A DNA stretch of 38,483 nt from an uncultured Gammaproteobacteria bacterium (GTDB lineage: Bacteria > Pseudomonadota > Gammaproteobacteria > PS1 > Pseudothioglobaceae), in assembly GCA_902606745.1 (NCBI GenBank), contig CACLHR010000011.1:1-38483 (forward strand). The letters are read 5' to 3'. Every line of letters starts with the position of its first letter. Positions within the stretch are counted from its first letter, which is position 1. Under the pieces are notes generated by a model. The model ran no database searches, had not been told where the DNA came from, and worked only from the letters and a program-made list of their open reading frames with translations. The position numbers and the translations under genes were made by a program. This document shows, piece by piece, positions 8,449 through 17,597 of this stretch.

Positions 8449-9524
8449 AATTTCTGTCGTATAGCTTTAAAGAAAACAATCTTGTATTGAATCAATATGT
8501 CACAGGCAAGAAAATAAAATAACAACATTCCTTGAAATATATTTGTAATCGAGCTTGGTAAATTAAAATAGATTTGTACATTCTCACCACCAAGATAGGT
8601 GAGCGCTATCAATAAAGATGAGAAGATTATAGCGATCGGGTGTAGTCTTGATAAAAATGCCACAATAATTGCAGTGAAACCATAAAATTGCGGCAATCCT
8701 GGGGTGATTTGGCCAGCAGGGCCTATGACTTCAAATAAACCAGCTAGCCCAGCCACTCCTCCCGATATTAACAATGCAAACCAGATAGTTTTCTTGTCAT
8801 CAAAGCCTGCAAATTTAGCGGCACGAGGAGCACTACCGGTTATTTTTATTTGTAAGCCTGACAAATGTTTCTTAATCCCAAGCCAGGTTACAAATGAAAG
8901 AATAACAGCAATAATTAATCCAACATTTAATCGAGTTCCTTGCCAAATAATAGGCAACAATGCGCCATCATGAAATGGTCGACTTTCCGGGAAATTAAAG
9001 CCAGAAGGGTTTCTCATCGGTCCTTGTAGCATTGCACTAAGAAACAATACAGCAACATAAGTCAGCATAAGAGTCACTAAAATTTCATTAACCTGATATT
9101 TGTTCTTTAGAAATGCAGCAATACCGGCATAGAACATACCCCCTAAGATTGCCGCTAGGGACATTAAAGGTATCAACCAGAATCCCTCAACATTGTAAAA
9201 ATACAGGCCAACAGCTCCGCCGGTAATTCCGCCAATAACATACTGGCCTTCAGCACCAATATTCCACACACCAGCTCTAAAGCCAATCGAAAGCCCGAGC
9301 GCTATCATAATCAGTGGTGCTGCCTTCACTAGCAATTCAGAAATGTAGTATGTATCAATCAAAGGCTCCACGAATAGTGTGTAAAAAACACTGGATACTT
9401 TGATATCAGTCAATATAAAAGCAAAAATAAAAAATGCCGTCACAGCCGTCAATGTAAGCGCCAATAATGGTGACAAGAAAATCATTGCTTTAGAGGGTTG
9501 GGCTCGCGGTATGAGTCTAATCAT
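8445..9524 (-). CDS. ABC transporter permease, BMP/Nup type (first permease, left arm)
   Basis: Longer permease of the pair, 359 residues, with roughly nine to ten transmembrane segments. Family features are FRAGVWNIGAEGQYVIGG near residue 85, NEILVTLMLTYVA around residue 145, and GFTAIIVAFLSRLHP near residue 280. It overlaps the ATPase gene upstream and the second permease downstream by 4 nt each, so the subunits are probably made in coupled amounts. Substrate specificity cannot be read from the permease itself. Confidence 0.92.
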   Translation of the reverse strand: MIRLIPRAQPSKAMIFLSPLLALTLTAVTAFFIFAFILTDIKVSSVFYTLFVEPLIDTYYISELLVKAAPLIMIALGLSIGFRAGVWNIGAEGQYVIGGITGGAVGLYFYNVEGFWLIPLMSLAAILGGMFYAGIAAFLKNKYQVNEILVTLMLTYVAVLFLSAMLQGPMRNPSGFNFPESRPFHDGALLPIIWQGTRLNVGLIIAVILSFVTWLGIKKHLSGLQIKITGSAPRAAKFAGFDDKKTIWFALLISGGVAGLAGLFEVIGPAGQITPGLPQFYGFTAIIVAFLSRLHPIAIIFSSLLIALTYLGGENVQIYFNLPSSITNIFQGMLLFYFLACDILIQYKIVFFKAIRQKL

Positions 9525-11020
9525 TGTTTCTCACTCCCAAGCATTAAATGTGAGATTTTTTCTAGGCCATTGTCCTTCATATCAACAGCAGCTGAGAGAC
9601 TACCTTCTGAGAGAACATGAATTTGCTCACATAAAGTCAATATCTCATCCAAATCCTGAGAAATAATCAGTATCGCTGAGCCTTGATCAGCCAATGCGAT
9701 TAATGACTGGTGAATATTGTTTTCAGAGCCCGCATCAACACCCCAGGTTGGCTGCGTGACAATTAATAATTCAGGATTTTGAATTAACTCTCTACCGACC
9801 ATAAACTTTTGCAAATTTCCACCTGAGAGTGATTTAGCCAACATTTTGCTGGACTGGGTTTGTACTTTAAAATCATCGATAACTTGTTGTGTGAGTTTCT
9901 CAACATTCTGCCAATTAATGACTCCGTAATTCGTCATTTCACTTTGTTGCGGTCGACTCAGTAGCATATTTTCATGCAGCCCCATATCTGGCACAGCGCC
10001 ATGACCTAGGCGCTCTTCAGGAATAAAAAACATTGACAATTGCCTTCTGTCGTGAGAATTCAATCGACCAACGTCTTCACCCTTAAAAATCAGAGAATCA
10101 GCTGGTGCTTCAACCTCACCAATCAGTAACTCCATTAATTCATCCTGACCATTACCGGCAACACCGGCTATTCCTACTATACTGCCTTGCTTGATGGTCA
10201 AAGAGATATCATGCAGATCAACGCCAAACATGTCTTCACTTTGGCGGCTTAAATTATTGATTGAGAAAATATCTTGTCCTGTCGTTATATTGCTTCTTGC
10301 TAATTGAATCAATTTTTTACCAATCATCATCTCAGCAAGCTCCTGCTTGTTGTGATCCTGAGGGTTGCAATTTTGCACCAACTTGCCGCCACGTAAGATA
10401 GTTGCCTGGGTACAGATTTGACGGACCTCTTCTAACTTGTGAGAAATATACAGAATGGCACAACCGTCCTCTGCAAGTTTTCGGAGTGTAACAAATAAAT
10501 CATCCACCTCCTGTGGCGTCAAAACTGAGGTTGGCTCATCCATAATTAACAGTTTTGGACTCTGCATTAAGCAACGAATGATTTCAACTCTTTGACGGGC
10601 TCCAACTGACAGATCACCTACCACCTGTTGAGGGTTAATATCTAGACCATACTGCTTAGAATATTTGGTAATTTGTTCAGTGAAATCAGCATCCAGACCA
10701 ATATCATCAAGGCCGAGTATGATGTTTTCAGCAACGGTTAAGGATTCAAACAACGAGAAGTGCTGAAATACCATCGCTATACCCTGCTCTCTCGCCTCAA
10801 AGGGACTCTTTGGACTGTATCCTTCACCACGCCACTGCATCTGACCACTGTCAGGCTGTAAAGAGCCATAGATGACTTTGACTAAGGTCGATTTACCCGC
10901 CCCATTTTCACCCAACAAAGCATGAATACTTGCAGGCTTGATACTTAGCGAAATATCATCATTGGCCTTTAAATCTCCATACGATTTTGTGATGTTTTGA
11001 ATTTCTAATTGATATTTCAT
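9521..11020 (-). CDS. ABC transporter ATP-binding protein, tandem domains (left arm)
   Basis: Double-domain ATPase of 499 residues that powers the left importer. Domain 1 has Walker A GENGAGKST (residues 37-45), signature LSVGARQRVE and Walker B LLIMDEPTS. Domain 2 has the family's usual degenerate Walker A (GVAGNGQDE, lacking GK-S/T) and a good signature LSGGNLQK; its Walker B region reads LLIVTQPT, with Q replacing the catalytic E. Thus only one composite site is likely to hydrolyse ATP efficiently, as in related nucleoside and sugar importers. It overlaps xdhC by 4 nt, linking transport to xanthine oxidation. Confidence 0.93.
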   Translation of the reverse strand: MKYQLEIQNITKSYGDLKANDDISLSIKPASIHALLGENGAGKSTLVKVIYGSLQPDSGQMQWRGEGYSPKSPFEAREQGIAMVFQHFSLFESLTVAENIILGLDDIGLDADFTEQITKYSKQYGLDINPQQVVGDLSVGARQRVEIIRCLMQSPKLLIMDEPTSVLTPQEVDDLFVTLRKLAEDGCAILYISHKLEEVRQICTQATILRGGKLVQNCNPQDHNKQELAEMMIGKKLIQLARSNITTGQDIFSINNLSRQSEDMFGVDLHDISLTIKQGSIVGIAGVAGNGQDELMELLIGEVEAPADSLIFKGEDVGRLNSHDRRQLSMFFIPEERLGHGAVPDMGLHENMLLSRPQQSEMTNYGVINWQNVEKLTQQVIDDFKVQTQSSKMLAKSLSGGNLQKFMVGRELIQNPELLIVTQPTWGVDAGSENNIHQSLIALADQGSAILIISQDLDEILTLCEQIHVLSEGSLSAAVDMKDNGLEKISHLMLGSEKQ

Positions 11021-12105
11021 AATGCTATCGATTGTTTCTTATCTTCAAGAAAATTTAACAAATCCATAGCAATAGTGACTGCAATTGCGGTAGGAGATTT
11101 TAAGAATTTTTGTTTCGCGCCTATAGGGCAAATAAATTTGTCAACAGTCTCTTTAGGATAACCTTTTTTTAATAATCGATCTCTAAATTTATTGCCCTTA
11201 ATTCTTGAACCAATCATACCTAAATAAGTGAAACTATTTCGAGAGATAATCTTCTCACAAATATCAAAATCCATTTTGTGACTATAAGTAATTACCAAGC
11301 AATATGTTTCTTCTGGTAGATCTGCCAATCCACTTATGAAATCATCACAAATAATGTTAATCTGACTAGTGTCTCCTTGGTATTGTTCAAACTGCTCAGC
11401 TCTATCATCAATCCAATAAATCCTAATGGGTAGTTTTGTCAATATTGGCATCAATGCCCTTGAGATATGGCCTGCACCAAAAATCGCTACGGACTGGAGT
11501 TCAGTGTTATTCATCTTCTCATAGCAGACTTCAATTAAAGATTCTGAACTGTTCTGATATTGAGCTATAGTAGGGCTATCGTTTGTCGATAATAAATTGT
11601 AAGCTCCAGCACTAATCTTGTTAGTCAAATCATTACTAGAAGGAGATTTGTCTGAATTGGCAGTGTAGACAAATTTTTTTCCAGAATTACGTTTGTCAGT
11701 TTGATTATCAATTATTGTTGCTACAACAAAGTCTTGTTGCTTTTCAATCAAATCGGAAACAGTTTCAAGCCATGAGTTTTTTTTCTTGAGTTGGGTACTA
11801 CTATTTACGAAGCTTTCAAACATCACCTTCACATAGCCACCGCAACATTGCCCAAGTGTTGCTCCTAGTGGATATTTTTCCAAATGGGTGGCATTTGTGT
11901 CTTTGTTCAATAAATCTTTTGCGAGTGTCAAAGCCTGAAACTCTAGATTACCGCCACCTATACTACCAAATGTCAATTGCTTATTAGAGAAGATAATCTT
12001 GTCTCCAACGCTACAGGGAGTGGACCCTTTTGTCTCTATCACAGTTAACAATACGCATCCATTATTTAGGGTAATGGCTTTTTTAAAAGAACTTAACCAG
12101 GTCAT
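11017..12105 (-). CDS. xdhC: XdhC-like molybdenum cofactor chaperone
   Basis: Cytoplasmic protein of 362 residues that binds molybdenum cofactor, helps its sulfuration and delivers it to XdhB. The N-terminal XdhC/CoxI domain shows GSTPCSVGDK (27-36), GGGNLE (50-55) and QCCGG (86-90). The C-terminal Rossmann-like domain shows AIFGAGHIS (around 207-215) and LGMIGSRIKG near the end. About 70 residues between the two domains are variable and polar, which makes this protein longer than most XdhC (roughly 280-340). It lies 6 nt after xdhB and overlaps the ATPase gene by 4 nt. Confidence 0.9.
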   Translation of the reverse strand: MTWLSSFKKAITLNNGCVLLTVIETKGSTPCSVGDKIIFSNKQLTFGSIGGGNLEFQALTLAKDLLNKDTNATHLEKYPLGATLGQCCGGYVKVMFESFVNSSTQLKKKNSWLETVSDLIEKQQDFVVATIIDNQTDKRNSGKKFVYTANSDKSPSSNDLTNKISAGAYNLLSTNDSPTIAQYQNSSESLIEVCYEKMNNTELQSVAIFGAGHISRALMPILTKLPIRIYWIDDRAEQFEQYQGDTSQINIICDDFISGLADLPEETYCLVITYSHKMDFDICEKIISRNSFTYLGMIGSRIKGNKFRDRLLKKGYPKETVDKFICPIGAKQKFLKSPTAIAVTIAMDLLNFLEDKKQSIAL

Positions 12106-12111
12106 GATTGA

Positions 12112-14430
12112 TTAGTTAAATTTTTTATTAAGATTAAAGAAAACTTTCTCAAAACTGGCAGGTGCATCTAAACCGGTTTTGTTGTTGTTATCTTCATTGT
12201 AGATGGCATTTTTGATTGCCAGCCACACAGATAAAGCAAGCATAAGCGGCGGCTCACCTACGGCTTTGGATTTGTGAATAGTATTTTCATGGTTAGAAAT
12301 GTTGGGTTTAATTTTGACATTGAAATGTTCTGGAGTATCACCGATCGCTGGAATTTTATATGTTGAAGCTCCAGTTGTTAGCAGGACTCCAGAATCATCC
12401 CACTTCAATTCTTCGGAGCATAGCCATCCCATACCCTGAATAAAACCGCCAACTATTTGACCCATATCAATTGCAGGATTTAAGGAAGCCCCAACATCAT
12501 GCAAAATATCGACAGCAAGCAACTTATATTCTCCTGTCAGGCAATCAACAATAACTTCGCTAAGACATACGCCATATGAATAATAATAGAAAGGTCGGCC
12601 CTGTTTTTTAGCCTCGTCATAATATATTTTTGGCGTTTTGTAATAGCCATTACTGAATAACTCAACTCGATTCAGAAATGCCAAAGATATAAACTCTTTG
12701 AAGGTTATTTTTTTGTCGCCTAAGAAAACATTGGAGTCTTCAAACTTTACATCATTCACACCTAAACCAAAATGCTGAACCGCAAAATCACATAGATTTC
12801 TTTTGATTCTTATACATGCCTCTTTAGCTGCCATGCCATTTAAATCGGAACCAGATGAAGCTGCTGTCGGTGAAGTGTTAGGAACTTTTGAAGTGCTCGT
12901 TGCTGAAACTTTGACCTGATCTAACTTGACACCAAATTCGTTAGCAACTACCTGTGCTACTTTTATAAATAAGCCCTGACCCATTTCTGTGCCGCCATGA
13001 TTTAGGTATATGCTGCCATCTTTATAAATATGGACTAAGGCTCCAGCCTGGTTCAATAGCTGTGTTGTAAAAGAAATCCCAAATTTAACAGGAGAAAGTG
13101 CTAATCCTTTTTTTAGGTATTTGCTTTTTTGATTGAATTTTTGTACCTCTTGCCGGCGCTTATGATAGCTAGTTTCGTCAACCAACTCGCTCGTTAACTC
13201 ATTGATGATATTGTCTTCAATAACTTGTGCATATGGCGTCACGTTATTTGTTTTTTGCTGATAAAAATTAACCTGTCTTACTTCTAAAGAATCCATACCT
13301 AAATTATTAGCAATCTCTTCAATAATATTTTCAATTGCCAGCATACCTTGAGGACCACCAAACCCTCTAAATGCTGTATTCGAGGCAGTGTTGGTTTTAC
13401 ATAAAAATCCACGAAACGTTGCATTTGGCAAGTAATAGGCGTTGTCTGCATGAAACAATGCACGAGAAAGGATGGCTTTTGATAGATCAAGTGAATAACC
13501 ACAACGAGCTGCGAGATCAATCTTAACTCCTTTGATCTGACCTTTGTCATTGTAACCAACCTCATAGTTGACTTCAAAATCGTGACGTTTTCCGGTCAAA
13601 AGAATGTCATCTCTTCTTGACAATCTGGCTTTAACTGGTTGCAGGTTTTGCCGTGCAAATATGGCGCAAATACAAGCCAATTGAGAGGAGTCTGTTTCCT
13701 TTCCGCCAAAACCCCCACCCATCCTTCGAGTAATAACCTCTATAGCATTATGGGGGACATTTAGTACATGTGCCACTAAATGCTGGACTTCGGTTGGATT
13801 TTGGGTCGAAGAATAAACAACCATTTCGTTGTCTTCAGTTGGAATAGCTAGAGCGACCTGACCTTCCAAGTAATAATGCTCCTGGCCACCGATCCTTAGA
13901 GTACCTGATAAGTTATTTTTTGCAGCATTAATAGCTCTCACAGAATCACCGGTAATTATTTCAAGAGGTTTATCGAGGAAACTTTTCTTAGACATCGCCT
14001 GTTCGATGGTTATGGTTGCCTCAAGTTGAGTGATATTTGCTTCAATTAGTGATGCTGCTTTTCGGGCATTTTCATGACTATCTGCAAGCACTGCCGCTAT
14101 TGCTTGACCAAAAAAATTGACCTCATCTTTCGCTAGCAAAGGTTCGTCGTGCTTTATCGGACCAATATTTAAGCGCTCAATGTCTTGAGCAACTATAACA
14201 CTATGTACACCTAGAGCTTGTTCGGCTTTTTTTATATCTATATGGTTTATCTTGCCATAAGCGATATCACTCAAAGCAAAGGCTGCATGGAGGGTTTCTT
14301 CTGGTGCAGGCATGTCATCAATATAAGCTGCATTACCTTGGACATGCATATGTGCGCTGTCGTGAACTATAGGACGACCTATAATTTCGCTTGCACTCGT
14401 AGATAAATTGTTTCTGGTTTTAGTGATGAT
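12112..14430 (-). CDS. xdhB: Xanthine dehydrogenase molybdenum-binding subunit, with a non-standard start
   Basis: Large subunit that hydroxylates hypoxanthine to xanthine and xanthine to urate at the molybdenum cofactor. Motifs include GGGFGGKETDSSQ, AFRGFGGPQG (cofactor and substrate pocket) and GEPPLM with the catalytic glutamate near the C-terminus. The nearest ATG is at 14349, but the conserved family N-terminus (GRPIVHDSAHMHVQGNAAY) begins about 11 codons upstream of it. Between that point and the xdhA amber stop (14436-14434, same frame) there is no ATG, GTG or TTG. A perfect GGAGG (14443-14439) sits 8 nt before ATC 14430-14428, which I chose as start (772 residues, normal size). A sequence error or decayed ATG is the alternative. 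Confidence 0.88.
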   Translation of the reverse strand: MITKTRNNLSTSASEIIGRPIVHDSAHMHVQGNAAYIDDMPAPEETLHAAFALSDIAYGKINHIDIKKAEQALGVHSVIVAQDIERLNIGPIKHDEPLLAKDEVNFFGQAIAAVLADSHENARKAASLIEANITQLEATITIEQAMSKKSFLDKPLEIITGDSVRAINAAKNNLSGTLRIGGQEHYYLEGQVALAIPTEDNEMVVYSSTQNPTEVQHLVAHVLNVPHNAIEVITRRMGGGFGGKETDSSQLACICAIFARQNLQPVKARLSRRDDILLTGKRHDFEVNYEVGYNDKGQIKGVKIDLAARCGYSLDLSKAILSRALFHADNAYYLPNATFRGFLCKTNTASNTAFRGFGGPQGMLAIENIIEEIANNLGMDSLEVRQVNFYQQKTNNVTPYAQVIEDNIINELTSELVDETSYHKRRQEVQKFNQKSKYLKKGLALSPVKFGISFTTQLLNQAGALVHIYKDGSIYLNHGGTEMGQGLFIKVAQVVANEFGVKLDQVKVSATSTSKVPNTSPTAASSGSDLNGMAAKEACIRIKRNLCDFAVQHFGLGVNDVKFEDSNVFLGDKKITFKEFISLAFLNRVELFSNGYYKTPKIYYDEAKKQGRPFYYYSYGVCLSEVIVDCLTGEYKLLAVDILHDVGASLNPAIDMGQIVGGFIQGMGWLCSEELKWDDSGVLLTTGASTYKIPAIGDTPEHFNVKIKPNISNHENTIHKSKAVGEPPLMLALSVWLAIKNAIYNEDNNNKTGLDAPASFEKVFFNLNKKFN

Positions 14431-14433
14431 AGT

Positions 14434-15927
14434 CTAAGCCTCCAAAAAAGAACTTGCTTGAGTCGTCTCTGCTAAATCTGTAACATTCTCTCCTTTCATC
14501 ATTAGGTTTGATTTTTTGACTAAATTGGCAGAAACTTTTAAACGGTAATCAGCAGAAGCCCGAACATCACTGAATGGAGTAAATTCTTTCTGTAATGCCT
14601 TATAAGCCTGCTGAGTTAGATTGTCTTGATTCCAATATTGTATTAATACCTTCTCAAGTTGATGTGCCCTTTGGGGTATCCCTGACATACCACCAAGTGC
14701 AATCCTAACTGATGTTGGCTGATCTCCACTTAAAGTAATATTGATAGCCATACAGACGGCAGAAATGTCGTCTTCATATCTTTTTGATATTTTATGGGTG
14801 ATTAATTGTTCTTTGCTTGTAGGCTTAGGTATAACGATACTTTCAATAAATTCTCCTTTTTTGAGTATGGTGTTTTTGTAACTTACAAAAAAATCCTCCA
14901 ATTTCACTAAACGAACATTTGAATTTTTTCTGAGCTTTAATTTTGCCTCCAGTGCAATCAGTACAGGCGGCATGTCTCCAATGGGTGAGGCGTTAGCAAT
15001 GTTACCTCCAATCGTTGCCCAATTTCTGATTGGTAGTGAACCAAAGCGATGCAAAAATGCTTCCAAATCTGGCCAATAATTAAATAGACTTCTCGATGCG
15101 CCTTGATAAGTAACTGCAGAGCCAATCTCTAGTTCTGAATGACCATCTCTGATTGTTTGTAATTCCTTTACAGAAGTAACATTAACAATATGACTAAACT
15201 CTTTTAATGATTGAGTAATTTCAAGACTTAAGTCGGTCCCAGCTGCTATTATTTGTGCCGCGGGATTTTCACTCAAAACCTTCGCTAATTCCTGCAAACT
15301 TGATGGTGCATCATAACGAACAGTGTTGCCATTATTTGTGTAACTAGAGCTGACTTTTTGATTCTCATTTAACCTGATGATCTCTTGTTTGATTTTGGTC
15401 CGATTTTGAGTGTAGTAGTCCGAAGGCTTTTTAGATTTTTCGTTGAATGATGAAAACGCGGCAGCAATGATTGGTTTATACCCTGTACATCTGCATAAAT
15501 TGCCAGACAGAGCGTCATTGATTTTAGATAGGTTGATTTTTGTCTCGTTGTGGTATAAGGCAAACAAAGACATCACAAATCCAGGCGTACAAAAGCCGCA
15601 CTGAGAGCCACTTTCATCAACCATCGCCTGTTGCACGGGGTGAAGATCTTTTCCCTCCTTTAATCCTTCAATGGTGATCAAATGCTTACCCACTAAACTA
15701 TAAGCTAGTGCTATACAGGTATTGATGCTTTTATATTTAACTACTTGCTTCTTGTTTTCAACTACCAATTCACCAATTACTGCAGTACAAGCTCCACAGT
15801 CTCCAGAAGCACAACCTTCTTTACTTCCAACAAGGTTGTTAATACGTAGCCATTGCAATACAGTGGTATTTGGATTTATTTCACCTAACTCTGTTGGCGT
15901 TGTGTTTTGGTTTAATAAAAAATACAC
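14434..15927 (-). CDS. xdhA: Xanthine dehydrogenase iron-sulfur/FAD subunit
   Basis: Small subunit of the XdhAB enzyme, 497 residues; it passes electrons from the molybdenum centre through two [2Fe-2S] clusters to FAD and then NAD+. The plant-type cluster has C39, C44, C47 and C71; the second cluster has C110, C113, C145 and C147 (CGFCTPG and CRCTGY). The FAD domain starts near residue 200 and shows AAGTDLSLEI and the GSLPIRNWATIGGNIANASPIGD motif. The start is GTG, overlapping the uraH stop by one base (TAGTG). The stop is TAG, in frame with xdhB. Confidence 0.95.
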   Translation of the reverse strand: MYFLLNQNTTPTELGEINPNTTVLQWLRINNLVGSKEGCASGDCGACTAVIGELVVENKKQVVKYKSINTCIALAYSLVGKHLITIEGLKEGKDLHPVQQAMVDESGSQCGFCTPGFVMSLFALYHNETKINLSKINDALSGNLCRCTGYKPIIAAAFSSFNEKSKKPSDYYTQNRTKIKQEIIRLNENQKVSSSYTNNGNTVRYDAPSSLQELAKVLSENPAAQIIAAGTDLSLEITQSLKEFSHIVNVTSVKELQTIRDGHSELEIGSAVTYQGASRSLFNYWPDLEAFLHRFGSLPIRNWATIGGNIANASPIGDMPPVLIALEAKLKLRKNSNVRLVKLEDFFVSYKNTILKKGEFIESIVIPKPTSKEQLITHKISKRYEDDISAVCMAINITLSGDQPTSVRIALGGMSGIPQRAHQLEKVLIQYWNQDNLTQQAYKALQKEFTPFSDVRASADYRLKVSANLVKKSNLMMKGENVTDLAETTQASSFLEA

Positions 15928-16271
15928 TAACTGCCTCTATATGTGGAATAACTAAAAGGAGAGATTAATAAAGGTACGTGATAGTTTCCATCTCTCTCAG
16001 TGATGTAGAAACGGACAACCACATCCCTTAAAAAAGGAGAATCAACGCTGTTAGCTTTGAAATACTCGTCGACCGCGAACTCAAGCTCGTAACAACCCAC
16101 TATAAAGTCCTTGCCAGACAATAGAGCTTCGTCACATCGACCATCAGAATTCGTTTCTGTTGTTTTAATGAAAACTGAATTCTGACCTTCTTTTCGATAT
16201 AAATTAATCTTTACACCATTAGCTGGTGTACCGGTACTTGTATCTAATATATGTGTTGTTAGTTTTGCCAT
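15927..16271 (-). CDS. uraH: 5-hydroxyisourate hydrolase (transthyretin-like)
   Basis: Second step of urate breakdown: hydrolyses 5-hydroxyisourate to OHCU. At 114 residues it has the standard size of the HIUase family and forms a homotetramer in known members. Visible signatures are the N-terminal THILDTSTG (active-site histidine) and the C-terminal YRGS tetrapeptide, with the FYITERDGNYHVPLLISPFSYSTY strand region before it. No signal peptide, so it should be cytoplasmic. It lies between guaD (18 nt gap) and xdhA (1 nt overlap). Confidence 0.96.
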   Translation of the reverse strand: MAKLTTHILDTSTGTPANGVKINLYRKEGQNSVFIKTTETNSDGRCDEALLSGKDFIVGCYELEFAVDEYFKANSVDSPFLRDVVVRFYITERDGNYHVPLLISPFSYSTYRGS

Positions 16272-16289
16272 GTTTAATCCTTTTTCATT

Positions 16290-17597
16290 TTATTTTTGAT
16301 AGGCACATTGACCAAAAATATACACCTTACTCACAAGTCTATCATCTCCAAGCGTCATCAAGCAAAACAATAGGTCATTAATATTTTTGGCTGTTTTAAG
16401 CCTCTGAGCTAATAGTTCTGTGGCATTTAAGTCAAGAACAATAAAGTCAGCTTCTTTGTTTGATTCAAAATTACCCAAACAGTCACTCATGTTTAACACC
16501 TTTGCAGCGGCTAAGGTGGTCAAATAAAATGCCTTGACTGGATCTAGGTTGTAGTCATTCAATCTACATATTTTATAGGCTTGATTCATAACATCAAACA
16601 TCGAAAAACTGTCACCACCTCCAACATCTGAGGCTAGAGCTACATTTATGCCGTGTTGCTCTAGTTCGTCCAAAGCAAACAAACCACTCCCTAGAAACAG
16701 ATTTGAAGTCGGGCAAAGTGCTACCTTGGAATTGGTTTCTGCCATGCGTTTATATTCATCAGTTGAGTTATGAATGCAGTGGCCAAAAACTGAATTCGTT
16801 CCTGACAGTCCGAGATTATCGTATACATCAAAATAGTTCTTAGATTGAGGATAGAGCTCTTTGACCCAATCTATTTCATCACTATTCTCATTGAGATGAG
16901 TTTGTAAAAGTACACCTTTAGCGCTCTTTGTATTAGGGTACTCTTTCAAAAGTTTAGCGGCCTGAATTAATTGGCCTTCTGTTGATGTGGGGGCAAACCT
17001 CGGTGTCACTGCATAGCTCAAACGACCCTTGTTATGCCATTTTTCAATGAGCGACTTTGAATCAGCATAGCTACTCTCTATATCATCACATAACTCATCC
17101 GGGGCGTTCCTGTCCATCATCACTTTGCCAGCAATCATACGTAGATTTCTTTTTTCTGCGGCATCATAGAAGACATCAACGGATTGCTTATGCGATGTAC
17201 AAAATGTCATTGCTGTTGTGGTTCCGTTTATTAGCAGTTCATCAAGAAATAATTCAGCAACCTTTGTCGCATAGTCTATATCAGAAAACTTCTGTTCCTC
17301 AACAAATGTGTACTTGTTTAACCATTCCAACAAACTTGTACCATATGAACTGATTACTTTGTATTGTGGGTAATGGATGTGGGAATCAATGAATCCAGGC
17401 ATAATCAGGCTATCTTTGAAGTGAACTATAGATTTTTCAGAGCTAAACTTAGCAGAGAGCTCTGAGTATTCTCCGACTTCAACAATTCTTCCTTTACTAA
17501 CAACCATCAAACCATCTGGGAAGTAGACAGGTTCAACATTACCACCATCTTCAATGCAGTGAAAGATTGAGCCACGGTATAGGTTATAGTCAGTCAT
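16290..17597 (-). CDS. guaD: Guanine deaminase
   Basis: Zinc amidohydrolase converting guanine to xanthine and ammonia; 435 residues from the ATG at 17597. Metal and substrate motifs: PGFIDSHIHYPQYK (H73 and H75), LLQTHLNEN, GHCIHNSTDEY, and ALASDVGGGDSFSMF with the metal-binding aspartate. A TTG 12 nt upstream would add four residues, but ATG 17597 gives the normal 8 nt overlap (ATGACTGA) with the puuD stop seen at other junctions here. It feeds XdhAB. Confidence 0.95.
   Translation of the reverse strand: MTDYNLYRGSIFHCIEDGGNVEPVYFPDGLMVVSKGRIVEVGEYSELSAKFSSEKSIVHFKDSLIMPGFIDSHIHYPQYKVISSYGTSLLEWLNKYTFVEEQKFSDIDYATKVAELFLDELLINGTTTAMTFCTSHKQSVDVFYDAAEKRNLRMIAGKVMMDRNAPDELCDDIESSYADSKSLIEKWHNKGRLSYAVTPRFAPTSTEGQLIQAAKLLKEYPNTKSAKGVLLQTHLNENSDEIDWVKELYPQSKNYFDVYDNLGLSGTNSVFGHCIHNSTDEYKRMAETNSKVALCPTSNLFLGSGLFALDELEQHGINVALASDVGGGDSFSMFDVMNQAYKICRLNDYNLDPVKAFYLTTLAAAKVLNMSDCLGNFESNKEADFIVLDLNATELLAQRLKTAKNINDLLFCLMTLGDDRLVSKVYIFGQCAYQK

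Noticed and set aside
13299-13577. Open frame inside xdhB on the same strand in another phase
   Set aside because: Shadow of the conserved xdhB coding sequence; no ribosome site or recognisable protein features.
14434-14436. Amber codon between xdhA and xdhB as pyrrolysine or programmed read-through
   Set aside because: A strong GGAGG immediately before it and normal two-subunit sizes are simpler explained by separate initiation; no pyl genes are seen. Kept only as an option in the finding.
17057-17353. 98-residue plus-strand open frame inside guaD
   Set aside because: Antisense to well-conserved guanine deaminase motifs, rich in His/Ser/Cys runs typical of shadow frames.
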